Shown: positions 31,898 through 41,240 of the stretch, piece after piece
Numbering within the stretch: the stretch's first letter is position 1
Layout: every line of letters begins with the position of its first letter
Origin: Oscillospiraceae bacterium
GTDB lineage: Bacteria; Bacillota; Clostridia; Oscillospirales; Ruminococcaceae
Direction: 5' to 3'
NCBI GenBank assembly: GCA_022770625.1
Contig: JALEHK010000039.1
Coordinates: forward strand, 1-64,000
DNA: 64,000 bases
The notes under the pieces: model-generated
Told to the model about the DNA's origin: nothing
Databases searched by the model: none
The model's input: the letters and a program-made list of their open reading frames with translations, nothing else
Program-made: the position numbers and the translations under genes

Positions 31898-33712
31898 TTA
31901 CAGATCCGCAATCGCCTGCATCAGCGCCTTCGCCGTTTCCTCATTGATCTTGAGTTCTTCCATCAGTTCCTCAGCGGACGCGGCCTTCATCTTCGGCTTG
32001 GTCGGCCAGCGGGACAGCAGCTTTTTGAGCTTGACGTCGCCGATCCCCTTAACCGATTTCAACCGGGAAGCGGTATCGGCTTTTTTATGGAGAATCCGCT
32101 GGTAGGCGATCGCATAGCGGTGCACCTCGTCCTGAATATTGGTAACAAGGGTAAAGGCCGACTTCATCATCGAAAGCGCCAACTCCCCTTCCCCGGTCGT
32201 CAGGCCGCGGGTACGGTGGCGGTTATCCTTGACCATGCCGAAAAGCGGGACGTCGATTCCCATTTCATCCAGAAGCGGCTGAACGGCGTTGACGTGGCCC
32301 TTGCCGCCGTCGAGCAGAACCAGATCCGGCAGCCGGGAGAAAGCGGGGTCCCCGTCCAGATAGCGGGTAAAACGCCGCCGAAGCACCTCCCGCATCGAGC
32401 CGTAATCGTCCTGACCGATCACATCGCGGATAGCAAACCGTTTATAGTCTTTTTTCAGCGGACGTCCGTTCTCAAAAACGATCATCCCGCCAACCCGTCC
32501 GGTCTCCCCCCAGTTACTGATGTCGTAGGCTTCGATATAGACCGGTGTTGCCGCAAGCCCCAGCAGCTTTTGCAGTTCTTCAAGCGCCGCGATCTCCCGG
32601 CCGGTGCGTCGGATCTTATGGGCAAGCTGTTCGCCGGCGTTATTGACCGCCATATCGGAGAGCTTTTTCCGTTCGCCCCTCTGGGGAACGACCGTCTCCA
32701 CCGCATGACCGCATTGAAGCGCCAGAAATTCCCTGAACATCTCCATATCCTCCGCCGGGGCATCCAGGACGACCGCCTTGGGAATATCTTTTCTTCCGGT
32801 ATAGTAGCGGTAGATAAACTCTTCCCGCACCTCCGGGACATTCCCTTCCCCATCGAAGGTGAAGTTTTCCTTATCGGCGATCCGGCCTTCCCGGATCTTG
32901 AGGAGCACGCAGGAAACGAGCGTCCCATTCTGTGCAAACCCCCACGCGTCCATCTGACGATCCTCGCCGAGAATGACCGTCTGGCGTTCGGTAATCTTTC
33001 GGATCGCGGAGATCTGGTCGCGGAGGCGGGCGGCGCGCTCAAAATCCAGCGCATCAGAGGCCGCATACATCTGGCTTTCCAGTTCTTCGACCGACGCGAC
33101 GTTTCCGCTCCGGATATAATTGACCGCTTCATCAATGATCTTCTGATAGGCTTCCCGGCTCACTTTTCCCTGACAAAGCCCCATACAGCGTTTGATGTGA
33201 AAATTCAGACAGGGACGCGCTTTCCGGAAATCCTGAGGGAATTTTCTCCCACAGGTCGGAAGCATGAACACCTGATTGACCTGTTCGGCCGTCTCCCGAA
33301 CCACATAGGCGCTCATGTACGGTCCGATCAGCAGTCCGTTATCCTGCGGCTTTTGCAGAACCGCCTCGATCCGGGGATAGGGTTCGTCGGTGACATGAAT
33401 ATAATGATAGCCCTTATCGTCCATCAGCAGGATGTTATATTTGGGACGGTAATGCTTGATCAGCGAACATTCGAGAACCAGCGCTTCAAATTCACTTCCG
33501 GTCACGATAAAATCGAAATCGTTGACGCAGCTGACCATTTTTTTCGTCTTTTCATTATGAGAGGAATTTTCGCGGAAATAGCTGACGACCCGGTTCTTCA
33601 GCGCCTTGGCTTTGCCGACATAAATGATCTCGCCGCTTCTGTCCTTCATCAGGTAGCATCCCGGCTCAAGCGGAAGCAGAAGCGCCTTATGACGCAGCTC
33701 ATCGATATTCAT
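31898..33712 (-). CDS. uvrC: Excinuclease ABC subunit C
   Basis: A 604-residue nucleotide-excision-repair nuclease making both incisions with UvrAB. Domains in order: GIY-YIG nuclease (LPLEPGCYLMKDRSGEIIYVGKAK, split here by reading), Cys-containing stretch (CMGLCQGKVSREAY), UVR motif (AASDALDFERAARLRDQI), RNase H-like endonuclease (IEAYDISNWGETGRVGG, LVLLDGGKGHVNAV) and C-terminal helix-hairpin-helix (LKSVKGIGDVKLKKLL). The ATG at 33712 has AGAAGGGGG upstream. It follows the C39 peptidase gene by 26 bases, so the two may be co-transcribed. Confidence 0.96.
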   Translation of the reverse strand: MNIDELRHKALLLPLEPGCYLMKDRSGEIIYVGKAKALKNRVVSYFRENSSHNEKTKKMVSCVNDFDFIVTGSEFEALVLECSLIKHYRPKYNILLMDDKGYHYIHVTDEPYPRIEAVLQKPQDNGLLIGPYMSAYVVRETAEQVNQVFMLPTCGRKFPQDFRKARPCLNFHIKRCMGLCQGKVSREAYQKIIDEAVNYIRSGNVASVEELESQMYAASDALDFERAARLRDQISAIRKITERQTVILGEDRQMDAWGFAQNGTLVSCVLLKIREGRIADKENFTFDGEGNVPEVREEFIYRYYTGRKDIPKAVVLDAPAEDMEMFREFLALQCGHAVETVVPQRGERKKLSDMAVNNAGEQLAHKIRRTGREIAALEELQKLLGLAATPVYIEAYDISNWGETGRVGGMIVFENGRPLKKDYKRFAIRDVIGQDDYGSMREVLRRRFTRYLDGDPAFSRLPDLVLLDGGKGHVNAVQPLLDEMGIDVPLFGMVKDNRHRTRGLTTGEGELALSMMKSAFTLVTNIQDEVHRYAIAYQRILHKKADTASRLKSVKGIGDVKLKKLLSRWPTKPKMKAASAEELMEELKINEETAKALMQAIADL

Positions 33713-33738
33713 GCCTATTCCCCCTTCTGGATTTCCGG

Positions 33739-35127
33739 TCAGCCGATCACGACCGCCCGGCTTCCCATTCCCTGATAAATCTCGTAAAAACGTTCCTTTT
33801 CCGCCGTCCATTCCCCATAGATCGGATCGGAAAAGGTCACGGTATTCTCATCCATTCCCGATAAAACGACACAATGCAGTCCGCCGTAAGGATGCGTTTC
33901 GCTTCCGTCGGGAAGCGTCCAGGTAAACGCAGTCCGTCTTACATCCGCGAGCTTCTGGGTAATCCAGACGATGACCGGCTGACCGTTCTGAAGATATTCG
34001 GATAGCGCATCCAGATCCGCCCCGCTCACCTTCTGAGCGCGCAGAACGCTTCCCTGATCCGAAAGGTACTGATCGGCAGCTCTGATGACCGGCTCTTCAA
34101 AGCAATACCAGCCGGAGGTGGTCGCCGGATTCCCGACATACGCTTCTTCCGGATCGGGAACAAGTGTCTTTCCATCCTCATAGCGAATCGCTTCGCAGGG
34201 CAGATATTCTTTTGCAAGAAGCGTATGCTCCGCGTCAAATCCGAGATACTGCAAAACTTCCGCAAGGCTCGTAATCTCACAGCCGTTCGGAAGCTCGGGA
34301 TTCTGTATAACCACCGGTACCGGCAGCAAAACCTTTCCGATCATAAGACCATCCTCCGTAAATGTATATTCCGCGCCGGAAATGTTTACCGTTCCCACCG
34401 CCATCGTTCCGTCCGATGAATAATAGCGCGTTCCTTCGTCCGTCCGGACAAAACCGGTCTGAAGGCGACCGAAGCTGTTAAAGCTGTACGGAACGCCGTC
34501 GATCATCTGCTCTCCGGTCAGCGCGACGCCGTTTCCGTCCCGGTAATAAATTCCGTCAAAAGCCGTTTCCCAACCGGTGACCGGACGCCCTTTTTCGTCC
34601 AGCAAAGCAAACTTTCCCTCTGCTACCGTCAAGCCGGACGCGCGGCTTCCATCCGCGGAAAAGTATTCCCGTCCTTCCGGCGTATCGGCAAAACCGTGCG
34701 CCAGAATCCCATTTTCTCCGGCAAAATACCATTTTCCGTCCGCTTCAAAAAGTCCCTCTGCCATGACTCTGTCCGAATCAAAATACCGGGTTCCGGCTTC
34801 GGTATGGACAAAACCGGTCTGTGGGCGGCCGTTTTCAAAATAGTAGATGTTCTCTCCATCCGCTTCAGAAAGGATCATCAGCCCTTCCGCCGGATCTCCC
34901 TCTTCATCCAGATAAAGCCTTCCGTCTGCGTCCTCCGACCAGCCGGAAAGCGTTTTTTCTTCGTTGGAAACGGTTTCGACCGCCATAACAGGACTTACAG
35001 GCGAGGCGCTCAGAAGATAGATCCCGGCTCCGACCGAAAGCGCCGCCAGACACGCACCGGCAAACGCCGCCATCTTTTTTACCTCCGGGCGTTTTTTTGA
35101 ACCCCCCGGAAACGAATACCGAAGCAC
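33739..35127 (-). CDS. Wall-binding C39-like cysteine peptidase
   Basis: A 462-residue surface protein. One N-terminal membrane segment (about 20-41) serves as signal anchor. Residues ~62-275 contain about nine repeats of the choline/cell-wall-binding type (for example GLFEADGKWYFAGENGILA and TGFVRTDEGTRYYSSDG). The C-terminal domain has PELPNGCEITSLAEVLQYLG (catalytic Cys) and HPYGGLHCVVLSGMDENTVTF (catalytic His), as in the Peptidase_C39_2 family. Substrate is unknown. The start is GTG with AAGGAGGTGATCC, an almost full anti-Shine-Dalgarno match, and a strong promoter upstream. Confidence 0.87.
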   Translation of the reverse strand: MLRYSFPGGSKKRPEVKKMAAFAGACLAALSVGAGIYLLSASPVSPVMAVETVSNEEKTLSGWSEDADGRLYLDEEGDPAEGLMILSEADGENIYYFENGRPQTGFVHTEAGTRYFDSDRVMAEGLFEADGKWYFAGENGILAHGFADTPEGREYFSADGSRASGLTVAEGKFALLDEKGRPVTGWETAFDGIYYRDGNGVALTGEQMIDGVPYSFNSFGRLQTGFVRTDEGTRYYSSDGTMAVGTVNISGAEYTFTEDGLMIGKVLLPVPVVIQNPELPNGCEITSLAEVLQYLGFDAEHTLLAKEYLPCEAIRYEDGKTLVPDPEEAYVGNPATTSGWYCFEEPVIRAADQYLSDQGSVLRAQKVSGADLDALSEYLQNGQPVIVWITQKLADVRRTAFTWTLPDGSETHPYGGLHCVVLSGMDENTVTFSDPIYGEWTAEKERFYEIYQGMGSRAVVIG

Positions 35128-35193
35128 CGGATCACCTCCTTGATAAACGGATTATACGATGTTGAACAATCTAATTTTATATCCTATTTTTAG

Positions 35194-35222
35194 ATTATAC
35201 CAATTTTCGCCATTAATTTCAA
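35194..35222 (-). promoter_or_regulatory. Promoter of the C39 peptidase-uvrC transcript
   Basis: Minus strand TTGAAA (35222-35217), 17-base spacer, TATAAT (35199-35194) with TG one base upstream. A second TATAAT at 35156-35151 lacks a -35. Confidence 0.82.
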
Positions 35223-35242
35223 CCGCTTGACAAAACGGCATG

Positions 35243-35273
35243 AAAAAAGAAGTGCAGACACGCTGCACTTCTT
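35243..35273 (-). terminator. Intrinsic terminator of ptsH
   Basis: On the minus strand AAGAAGTGCAG (35273-35263) pairs with CTGCACTTCTT (35257-35247), loop CGTGT, then a T-run to 35243. Confidence 0.9.
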
Positions 35274-35289
35274 TCAAATGAAACAGAAA

Positions 35290-35553
35290 TTATTCAGCAA
35301 ATGCGGATTCGACCAGCTTAACGAGGCTGTCAACAGCAGCCTGTTCATCGACACCGTCCGCGATGATGCGGATATTGGTGCCGCCGACAATCCCGAGGGA
35401 GAGAACGCCCAGAAGGGACTTCGCGTTTACTCTGCGCTCTTCCTTCTCGACCCATACGGAAGACTTGAACTCATTGGCCTTCTGGATGAAAAACGTAGCA
35501 GGACGTGCGTGCAGACCAACCTGATTTTTGACGGTAACATCTTTCAAATACAT
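35290..35553 (-). CDS. ptsH: Phosphocarrier protein HPr
   Basis: An 87-residue PTS phosphocarrier. The active-site His15 sits in VGLHARPATFF, and the regulatory Ser46 in NAKSLLGVLSLGI, the site used by HPr kinase in Gram-positives. It may thus both carry phosphate in sugar uptake and act in catabolite control. TAGGAGAG precedes the ATG. It has its own promoter and terminator, with no ptsI next to it. Confidence 0.93.
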   Translation of the reverse strand: MYLKDVTVKNQVGLHARPATFFIQKANEFKSSVWVEKEERRVNAKSLLGVLSLGIVGGTNIRIIADGVDEQAAVDSLVKLVESAFAE

Positions 35554-35861
35554 ACCAAACTCTCCTAATCAAAGAATTGTCCATGGCGCAGGATCTCCGC
35601 GCCGGAAGTACGCTTACTCCCCTGAGACGGAAACAAAAATATACACCATATCCAGCCGGCATATACCGTTTTGCTCTTGCCCTGTGTGAGGATTTGAATT
35701 TATTATACCACGGATTGGAAAAAGGTCAACGGATTTTCCCTCGATTCTACAAAAATCACGAAATTTTCGTCCGAGCGTTATAACATCGTCCAAGATTTTT
35801 TCACATCGTTGTGCATTCTGTACACATTTTTTGCCCATATTTTCCACCGTGCGAACGAATA
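35554..35861. other. Leader and promoter region of ptsH
   Basis: No gene is seen in this 308-base gap. It holds the ptsH promoter (35702-35729), a leader of about 140 bases with a GGCGC/GCGCC hairpin about 50 bases before the start, and A/T-rich sequence up to trmD. No terminator for trmD was recognised. Confidence 0.5.
35702..35729 (-). promoter_or_regulatory. Promoter of ptsH
   Basis: Minus strand TTGACC (35729-35724), 16-base spacer, TATAAT (35707-35702), with TG one base upstream of the -10. Confidence 0.82.
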
Positions 35862-36575
35862 TCAGCGCTTTTTTACCTTCTGCTTGCTATATTTTTTCAT
35901 CATATCCGGACGCTTTTTGGCTGTTCTATCCAAAGACTGCTGATAACGCCAGGCTTCGATCCGTGCATGATGACCACTGCGCAGAACCTCCGGTACGGCG
36001 TCTCCTTCCCAGACCTCGGGGCGGGTATACTGCGGATATTCAAGAAGCCCGTTCATATGGCTTTCGTCCTCATAACAGATATCCGCCGATAGAACGCCGT
36101 CGCACAGCCGAACGACCGAATCGACCAGCACCAGTGCGCCCAGTTCCCCGCCGGTCAGCACATAATCTCCGATCGAAACCTCTTCGTCCACGATCCGCTC
36201 CAGAATCCGTTCGTCCACCCCTTCGTAATGCCCGCACAGAAGCATCAGATGGGGAATTTCCCGTAGTTCGAGCGCCTTTCCTTCGGTCAGAACGCTTCCC
36301 TGCGGAGAAAGATAGATAACGTGCGGGATCGACTGACTCTGGCGGATGATGTCAAGATAGCAGCGATAGATCGGCTCCGGCTGCATGACCATTCCCTTTC
36401 CGCCGCCGTACGGGGTATCATCCACCCGGTGATGCTTCGGGTCAGGAGAGTAGTCGCGGATGTTATGACAGTAGATCTCTACCTTTCCCGCCTTTCGCGC
36501 GCGGCCGATGATGCTCGTCGAAAGGACGGCTTCGCACATCTCGGGGAAAAGGGTCGCAATATCGATCCGCATCAT
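35862..36575 (-). CDS. trmD: tRNA (guanine-N1)-methyltransferase
   Basis: A 237-residue SPOUT methyltransferase making m1G37 in tRNA. MRIDIATLFPEMCEAVLSTS is the family opening; DDTPYGGGKGMVMQPEPIY, the knot region LLCGHYEGVDERILE, and SIGDYVLTGGELGALVLVDS follow. A basic tail (KKYSKQKVKKR) ends the protein. ATG at 36575 overlaps the rimM stop as ATGA, indicating coupling; a second ATG follows directly. rimM-trmD is the usual gene pair. Confidence 0.96.
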   Translation of the reverse strand: MMRIDIATLFPEMCEAVLSTSIIGRARKAGKVEIYCHNIRDYSPDPKHHRVDDTPYGGGKGMVMQPEPIYRCYLDIIRQSQSIPHVIYLSPQGSVLTEGKALELREIPHLMLLCGHYEGVDERILERIVDEEVSIGDYVLTGGELGALVLVDSVVRLCDGVLSADICYEDESHMNGLLEYPQYTRPEVWEGDAVPEVLRSGHHARIEAWRYQQSLDRTAKKRPDMMKKYSKQKVKKR

Positions 36576-37081
36576 TCAAAAAGCCCCTTGAGCGGACGGA
36601 TCACCATCGTTTTTCCCTCAACGTCGGTTTTCACGACGACCTGAGGAATGGCGGGAACATAGCGTGTCACGCCGTCAGCAAAACGAACATGGTAGATGTC
36701 GTTTGCACCCGTCTGGGAAACCTCGGTCAGCGTTCCGTATACCTTTTCAGGATCATCGGCATCGACTACCTTCATCCCGATCAGGTCGGCGATAAAGTAA
36801 GTCCCCTCTTCCAGTTCAAGCTGATCGCGGTCAAGATAGAGAATCTTCCCGATCAGTTTATGCGCTTCCTCGGGGGTATTGTACCCCTCGATCTTCATAA
36901 TGACCATCCGTTTCTGGACGCGGGCGCGCTCGATCGTGACCCATTCCCCATCCAGAAACAGCTCTTCAAAATCCGCCAGAAGTTCCGCCGAATCGCACCA
37001 CGGTTCGACCCTCACCTCGCCCTTTAAGGCGTGAACGGCGACGATCTTCCCCGCTTCCAGCATATTTTCAGGCATTGCCAT
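36572..37081 (-). CDS. rimM: Ribosome maturation factor RimM
   Basis: A 169-residue 30S assembly factor that binds S19. The N-terminal beta-barrel shows GKIVAVHALKGEVRVEPWCD, with VIMKIEGYNTPEEAHKLIGK, and the C-terminal PRC-barrel shows DLIGMKVVDADDPEKVYG and FADGVTRYVPAIPQVV. The ATG at 37081 has GAGGTGG 8 bases upstream; the in-frame ATG 21 bases earlier would overlap that site. It precedes trmD with an ATGA overlap. Confidence 0.95.
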   Translation of the reverse strand: MAMPENMLEAGKIVAVHALKGEVRVEPWCDSAELLADFEELFLDGEWVTIERARVQKRMVIMKIEGYNTPEEAHKLIGKILYLDRDQLELEEGTYFIADLIGMKVVDADDPEKVYGTLTEVSQTGANDIYHVRFADGVTRYVPAIPQVVVKTDVEGKTMVIRPLKGLFE

Positions 37082-37133
37082 GATTGTGGCCACCTCTTTC
37101 ATTTATGATAATTTTTGGAGTTTGTGCATTCTA

Positions 37134-38147
37134 TTACAGGATCGGAATGCCCGCTTCCCGGCATTTTTCCTTTGTTTCCTTATCCCAGACCGAGGACTGA
37201 ACCTCGCCGATATGTGCGCTTCCGAGCAGCAGCATACAGAGTCTGGACTGGCCGATACCGCCGCCGATCGTATAGGGAAGTTTTCCTTCCAGCAGCGCCT
37301 TATGGAACGGAAGAGATCTTCTGTCGTCGCATCCGGCAAGGGTCAGCTGCCGGTCAAGGCTCTCGGGGCTGACGCGGATGCCCATCGACGAGACTTCAAA
37401 GCTTTGGGAGAGGGTTTCGTTCCAGAAAAGGATATCTCCGTTGAGCGCCCAGTCATCATAGTCGGGAGCACGCCCGTCATGCGGCTTTCCGCTGCGGAGT
37501 TTTCCGCCGATCTGCATCAGGAAAACAGTTCCGACCTCTTTAGTGATCGCGTTTTCCCGCTCCTTGGGCGTTAAATCGGGATAGCGGTCCTCAAGCGCCT
37601 GTGTCGTGATAAAGGTGATCTCTTCCGAAAGAGGCTTGCGGCCGGAAAGCTGAGGGAAAATCGCACGAAGGGTCTTTTCCGTCTCACAGATGGCATGGAT
37701 GATACTGCGCACCGTCCGGCAGAGATATTCGGGCGTCCGTTCGCCTTTGGTGATGACCTTTTCCCAGTCCCACTGATCCACATAGATCGAGTGAAGATTA
37801 TCCAGTTCTTCGTCTCTGCGGATAGCGTTCATATCGGTGTAGAGTCCGGTGCCCGGCTCAAAGCCGTAGTCGGAAAGCGCCTGACGCTTCCATTTGGCAA
37901 GCGAATGAACGACCTGCGCTTCGGTTCCGGTATCCTTGATTTCGAAAGAGACCGGGCGTTCGACGCCGTTTAAGTCGTCGTTTAGGCCGGTCGAAGCTTC
38001 AAGAAAGAGCGGTGCAGAAACACGGCGCAGGTTCAGCGCCCCGCACAGCATATCCTCAAACAGCCGTTTGGTCAAACCGATTGCCTTCTGGGTATCATAC
38101 AGATTCAAAACCGGAGTATATCCTTCCGGAATGATGACTTTGCTCAC
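37134..38147 (-). CDS. asnA: Aspartate-ammonia ligase
   Basis: A 337-residue ATP-dependent asparagine synthetase using ammonia, related to class II aminoacyl-tRNA synthetases. Signatures are [66 protein letters not shown] and [19 protein letters not shown]. The start is GTG at 38147, 7 bases after GAGG. A TTGATA-17-TAAAAA element overlaps the upstream stop and would place transcription directly at the binding site; it is weak. It lies ahead of rimM-trmD on the same strand. Confidence 0.95.
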   Translation of the reverse strand: MSKVIIPEGYTPVLNLYDTQKAIGLTKRLFEDMLCGALNLRRVSAPLFLEASTGLNDDLNGVERPVSFEIKDTGTEAQVVHSLAKWKRQALSDYGFEPGTGLYTDMNAIRRDEELDNLHSIYVDQWDWEKVITKGERTPEYLCRTVRSIIHAICETEKTLRAIFPQLSGRKPLSEEITFITTQALEDRYPDLTPKERENAITKEVGTVFLMQIGGKLRSGKPHDGRAPDYDDWALNGDILFWNETLSQSFEVSSMGIRVSPESLDRQLTLAGCDDRRSLPFHKALLEGKLPYTIGGGIGQSRLCMLLLGSAHIGEVQSSVWDKETKEKCREAGIPIL

Positions 38148-38192
38148 TTTTATTCCTCTCCTTTATATTTTTACGTACTTATTTTTTGCTTA

Positions 38193-39038
38193 TCAACAGG
38201 ACAGAAGCTTTTTCAGCGCATCCATCTTTGCAATCGCTTCGTTATAACCTTCCTGATAAAGAGCGTTCAGCTTTCGGACGTCCTTTTCGGTGCGGGCGAT
38301 CAAGACCGGGCGTGCCGGGCGGATCACGACTGCTTTTCCGGCTTCTTCAAGTGCCTCCACATACCGCACCGAAGCGTTATAGACCTCATGTCTTCGGGCG
38401 ATCGTCCGCAGAAAGCTCGGATACTCATGATACCAGACCTTGGAAAGGGCGAGGGTGGATTCAGGCTCTTTGACGTACCCTTTCTGGCGGGTCAGGACAA
38501 CGACCAGCTTATCCGCGCCGTCCCGGATCGCTCTCTCTGCCGGGATCGGATCGGCGATTCCGCCGTCCAGAAGCAGATCTCCCTTATACGGAACCGGCTT
38601 TGAGATCAGCGGCAGCGACATGGAAGCGAGAACCGGCTGATACTGTGTCCGAAGATCCTTCGGAACGCGGATATAAACCGGACGCCCAGTAATCATACTG
38701 GTGCAGACAGCGATCGAATCGGGGTCGCGTTTTTTATAGGCTTCATAATCGAACGGGATCAGCCGCTCCGGAATCGCGTGAAACATCATCTTTTCACTGA
38801 ACAGGCTTCCGGACGAGAAAAAATTATCCCAGCTCATATACCGCTTATCGTTGACGTAATTGATGTTGACCGCCCGGCTTCTTCCCCGCTGATGAGAGTA
38901 GTAGGAAGTCGCATTGCAGGCGCCGGCCGAAACGCCGTAACAGGTCGGGATCTCGATCTTTTCATCCAGAAAAGCATCCAACACGCCGGAAGTAAAAAGG
39001 CCGCGCATCCCGCCGCCTTCAAGAATCAAAGCTGTCAT
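38193..39038 (-). CDS. Patatin-like phospholipase
   Basis: A 281-residue serine acyl hydrolase. The oxyanion loop LILEGGGMRGLFTSGVLDA, the nucleophile elbow GVSAG (Ser) and the DGGIADPIP aspartate form the Ser-Asp dyad. No signal peptide is seen, so it should act on intracellular or membrane lipids. Homologues without eukaryotic domains are common in Clostridia; substrate is unknown. AAAGGAG lies before the ATG at 39038; the longer frame would include the promoter. Confidence 0.92.
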   Translation of the reverse strand: MTALILEGGGMRGLFTSGVLDAFLDEKIEIPTCYGVSAGACNATSYYSHQRGRSRAVNINYVNDKRYMSWDNFFSSGSLFSEKMMFHAIPERLIPFDYEAYKKRDPDSIAVCTSMITGRPVYIRVPKDLRTQYQPVLASMSLPLISKPVPYKGDLLLDGGIADPIPAERAIRDGADKLVVVLTRQKGYVKEPESTLALSKVWYHEYPSFLRTIARRHEVYNASVRYVEALEEAGKAVVIRPARPVLIARTEKDVRKLNALYQEGYNEAIAKMDALKKLLSC

Positions 39039-39068
39039 AAAACGCTCTCCTTTCGGGTACTTTTCTTT

Positions 39069-39097
39069 ATTATACACAATCACCCGTTTATTTGCAA
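39069..39097 (-). promoter_or_regulatory. Promoter of the patatin gene
   Basis: Minus strand TTGCAA (39097-39092), 17-base spacer, TATAAT (39074-39069), 30 bases before the start codon. Confidence 0.85.
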
Positions 39098-39113
39098 GTC
39101 TGTGGAAAAAGGC

Positions 39114-39160
39114 AAATAAGCCTGCCGATTTCACTTTTCGTAAAATCAGCAGGCTTATTT
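39114..39160 (-). terminator. Intrinsic terminator after the first sulfatase
   Basis: A 17-base arm (39114-39130) is complementary to 39144-39160 with one G-T pair, giving an AAATAAGCCTGC stem and A/T flanks on both sides. It could act in both directions. The stem matches those at 43629-43665 and 62258-62295. Confidence 0.82.
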
Positions 39161-39215
39161 TTGGTTTATGCTGCGTAAAACAGTGGGAAGCTGTGCCTAA
39201 GCCTGCTCCCAGACT

Positions 39216-40757
39216 TTATGAACGAACTTCCTCCCATTCCTTTTCCAGTCCCATACGGGTGTACTGCTCGACCGGTGCGTCGTTTTCCATCATCCGTTTG
39301 ACCATCTCCAGACGCAGCCGCCGAATCACATCCGCATCCTCGATCGGGTGCATCTCATGAGGATCGTTTTCCAGATCGAACAGCTCGGTTTTCCAGCCCT
39401 TCGGGGTATGAGCGTGCGGCAAGACTGTTTCCAGCTCCGGATGCCCCATCTTATTCCCTACCGGGATGTTGCCGCCAAAATAATTCTTGTCCGGGATCTT
39501 CAAAAGACGAACTCCCTTAGTAAACGAAAACGGTTCGGAAAGTTCCATCTCCTGAAGCTCGTCCGGATGGAAGCGGGCGCGCATATGCGTCGGCATCAGC
39601 GTATAGTTATAAAGCGGCCAGTTATCCTCTTTTGGAGAGAGGATGTATTTATACCGTCCGTCGGTAACCGTGATCTGTGCGCCGAACGCGCCGTAGATGA
39701 TTGTATCATGCACTGGCTGATTCTCTCTTACCGCCGGAAGAAGGGATTTTCCGTTCATATCCTTCGGGATCGGAAGTCCGCAGAAATCAAGGACGGTCGG
39801 CGCATAATCAATCGTCTGGGTCAGCGCCTGACGGTGGCCGGTGGCTTTGGAAACGGGATCGTATACAAAGCAGGGCGTATGCGCAACCTCTTCCAAATTC
39901 AGGACATACCCGCTCTTGGCCCACCAGTCATGCTCCCCAAGGAAAAATCCGTGGTCGGTATTGACGATCAGGAGGGTATCCTCCCAGAGATTATACTGAT
40001 CCATTTTATCCAGTATCCGTCCCAGACAACGGTCGCACATCGTCACAAGCGCGGCATAAGTCTTTCGGACGTGCTCAATAAACGGCCGCTCTTCATCTTT
40101 TACCGGCGCATAGGACGGCCAATCAAAAAGCGGTCCATCATATTCTTTCTCGTAAATTTCCTGAAACTCGGGAAGGGTATAAAACGGCTCGTGCGGGTCA
40201 AATGTCTCGACATGCAAAAACCAGTTGTCCTCACCGTGGTTTAAGTCAAGAAATTCAACGCCTCCGTTAAAGGTCTTGGTCTGCGGCAGATCGGAAAGCT
40301 GTTTCATAAACTGCCGGTTCGCCCAGTCCTGCGGCCAGAGAGAGCCGAGATGCTCCGGCATCGGCGGGGTTTTCATCATTGGCTTCCACGGATCGCCTTC
40401 CTGACCGCGGTTGCACTCCCATGTTGAATAACGGGTATGGTAGGTACATCCGCCGTCCTCCCAGTAATGCCCATGGTCGGAAACAAGATGGGTATGGTAG
40501 CCGTTTTTGACAAGGATTTCCGGCATCGAGTCGTCATAAGGCTCAATCGGCCCCCATGAGCGGTGAAGGAAATTATACCGCCCGGTATGCAGTTCCCTTC
40601 TCGCCGGCATACAGGGCATACTTCCGCAGTAGGAATGGTCAAACGTAACCGCCCGCCGCCCCAAGCGTTCAAAGTTCGGCGCTTTTACCCAATCGCACCC
40701 ATAATTCGGGAGAAAGCGGGTATTGAGCGAATCGTAGGTAACCATAATAACTTTCAT
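39216..40757 (-). CDS. Sulfatase (Cys-type, formylglycine-dependent)
   Basis: A 513-residue enzyme of the alkaline-phosphatase superfamily that would remove sulfate esters. The N-terminus MKVIMVTYDSLNTRFLPNYG has the metal-binding Asp; SMPCMPARRELHTGRYNF holds the C-x-P-x-R motif whose Cys becomes formylglycine; TLLIVNTDHGFFLGEHDWW carries metal ligands. No signal peptide is seen, so it probably acts inside on imported glycans. A maturase would be needed and is not in the window. AAGGAG precedes the ATG. It is the last gene of the sulfatase transcript, behind remnants of a sugar transporter. Confidence 0.9.
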   Translation of the reverse strand: MKVIMVTYDSLNTRFLPNYGCDWVKAPNFERLGRRAVTFDHSYCGSMPCMPARRELHTGRYNFLHRSWGPIEPYDDSMPEILVKNGYHTHLVSDHGHYWEDGGCTYHTRYSTWECNRGQEGDPWKPMMKTPPMPEHLGSLWPQDWANRQFMKQLSDLPQTKTFNGGVEFLDLNHGEDNWFLHVETFDPHEPFYTLPEFQEIYEKEYDGPLFDWPSYAPVKDEERPFIEHVRKTYAALVTMCDRCLGRILDKMDQYNLWEDTLLIVNTDHGFFLGEHDWWAKSGYVLNLEEVAHTPCFVYDPVSKATGHRQALTQTIDYAPTVLDFCGLPIPKDMNGKSLLPAVRENQPVHDTIIYGAFGAQITVTDGRYKYILSPKEDNWPLYNYTLMPTHMRARFHPDELQEMELSEPFSFTKGVRLLKIPDKNYFGGNIPVGNKMGHPELETVLPHAHTPKGWKTELFDLENDPHEMHPIEDADVIRRLRLEMVKRMMENDAPVEQYTRMGLEKEWEEVRS

Positions 40758-40806
40758 AAAGACAAGGCTCCTTTCATGGAGAATAGAATGTATGCAAAGC
40801 GCTGAT

Positions 40807-41240
40807 TCAGTTTTTCATACCGGAGGTCGCAATTCCCGCAACAAAATATTTCTGCGCACAGAGATACACGATCACGATCGGAAGAGAGGTGAAAAGAGTC
40901 CCCGCCATCAGCCAGTTATAGTGGGTAGTCGTTGAGCCCTTAAAGTTCTGAAGCCCCAGCTGCACCGTCTTCATCGAATCAGACGTCGTCATAATCAGCG
41001 GATAGAAGAAGTCGTTCCATGTTGCAACCGTCTTTAGGATGGTCAACGTTGCCAGAATCGTTACCGACATCGGAATGTAAATCGAATAATAGATCTTGAA
41101 GCTCCCGCATCCGTCGATCTTTTCCGCCTCATCCAGCGATTTCGGGAAGGTGGAATAGAACTGACGGCAGAGAAAGATTCCCATCGGGCCTGACAGAAAA
41201 GGAAGAATCAACGAGGCGTAGCTGTCCAAAAACCCGGTTC
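40807..41240 (-). pseudogene. Remnant of a MalG-type sugar ABC permease (C-terminal half)
   Basis: About 140 codons match the C-terminal half of carbohydrate permeases: LILPFLSGPMGIFLCRQFY, the EAA loop SLDEAEKIDGCGSFKIYYSI, TWNDFFYPLIM and the end QKYFVAGIATSGMKN. The first ~130 residues, with three helices and the start, are missing. Reading upstream in frame meets a TAA close to the point where the preceding permease remnant stops matching. A deletion has joined the two genes. Confidence 0.85.

Noticed and set aside
32087..33775. 562-codon open frame on the plus strand
   Set aside because: It is antisense to uvrC, whose protein shows all expected domains. Low-complexity His/Arg/Asp-rich translation is typical of a shadow frame.
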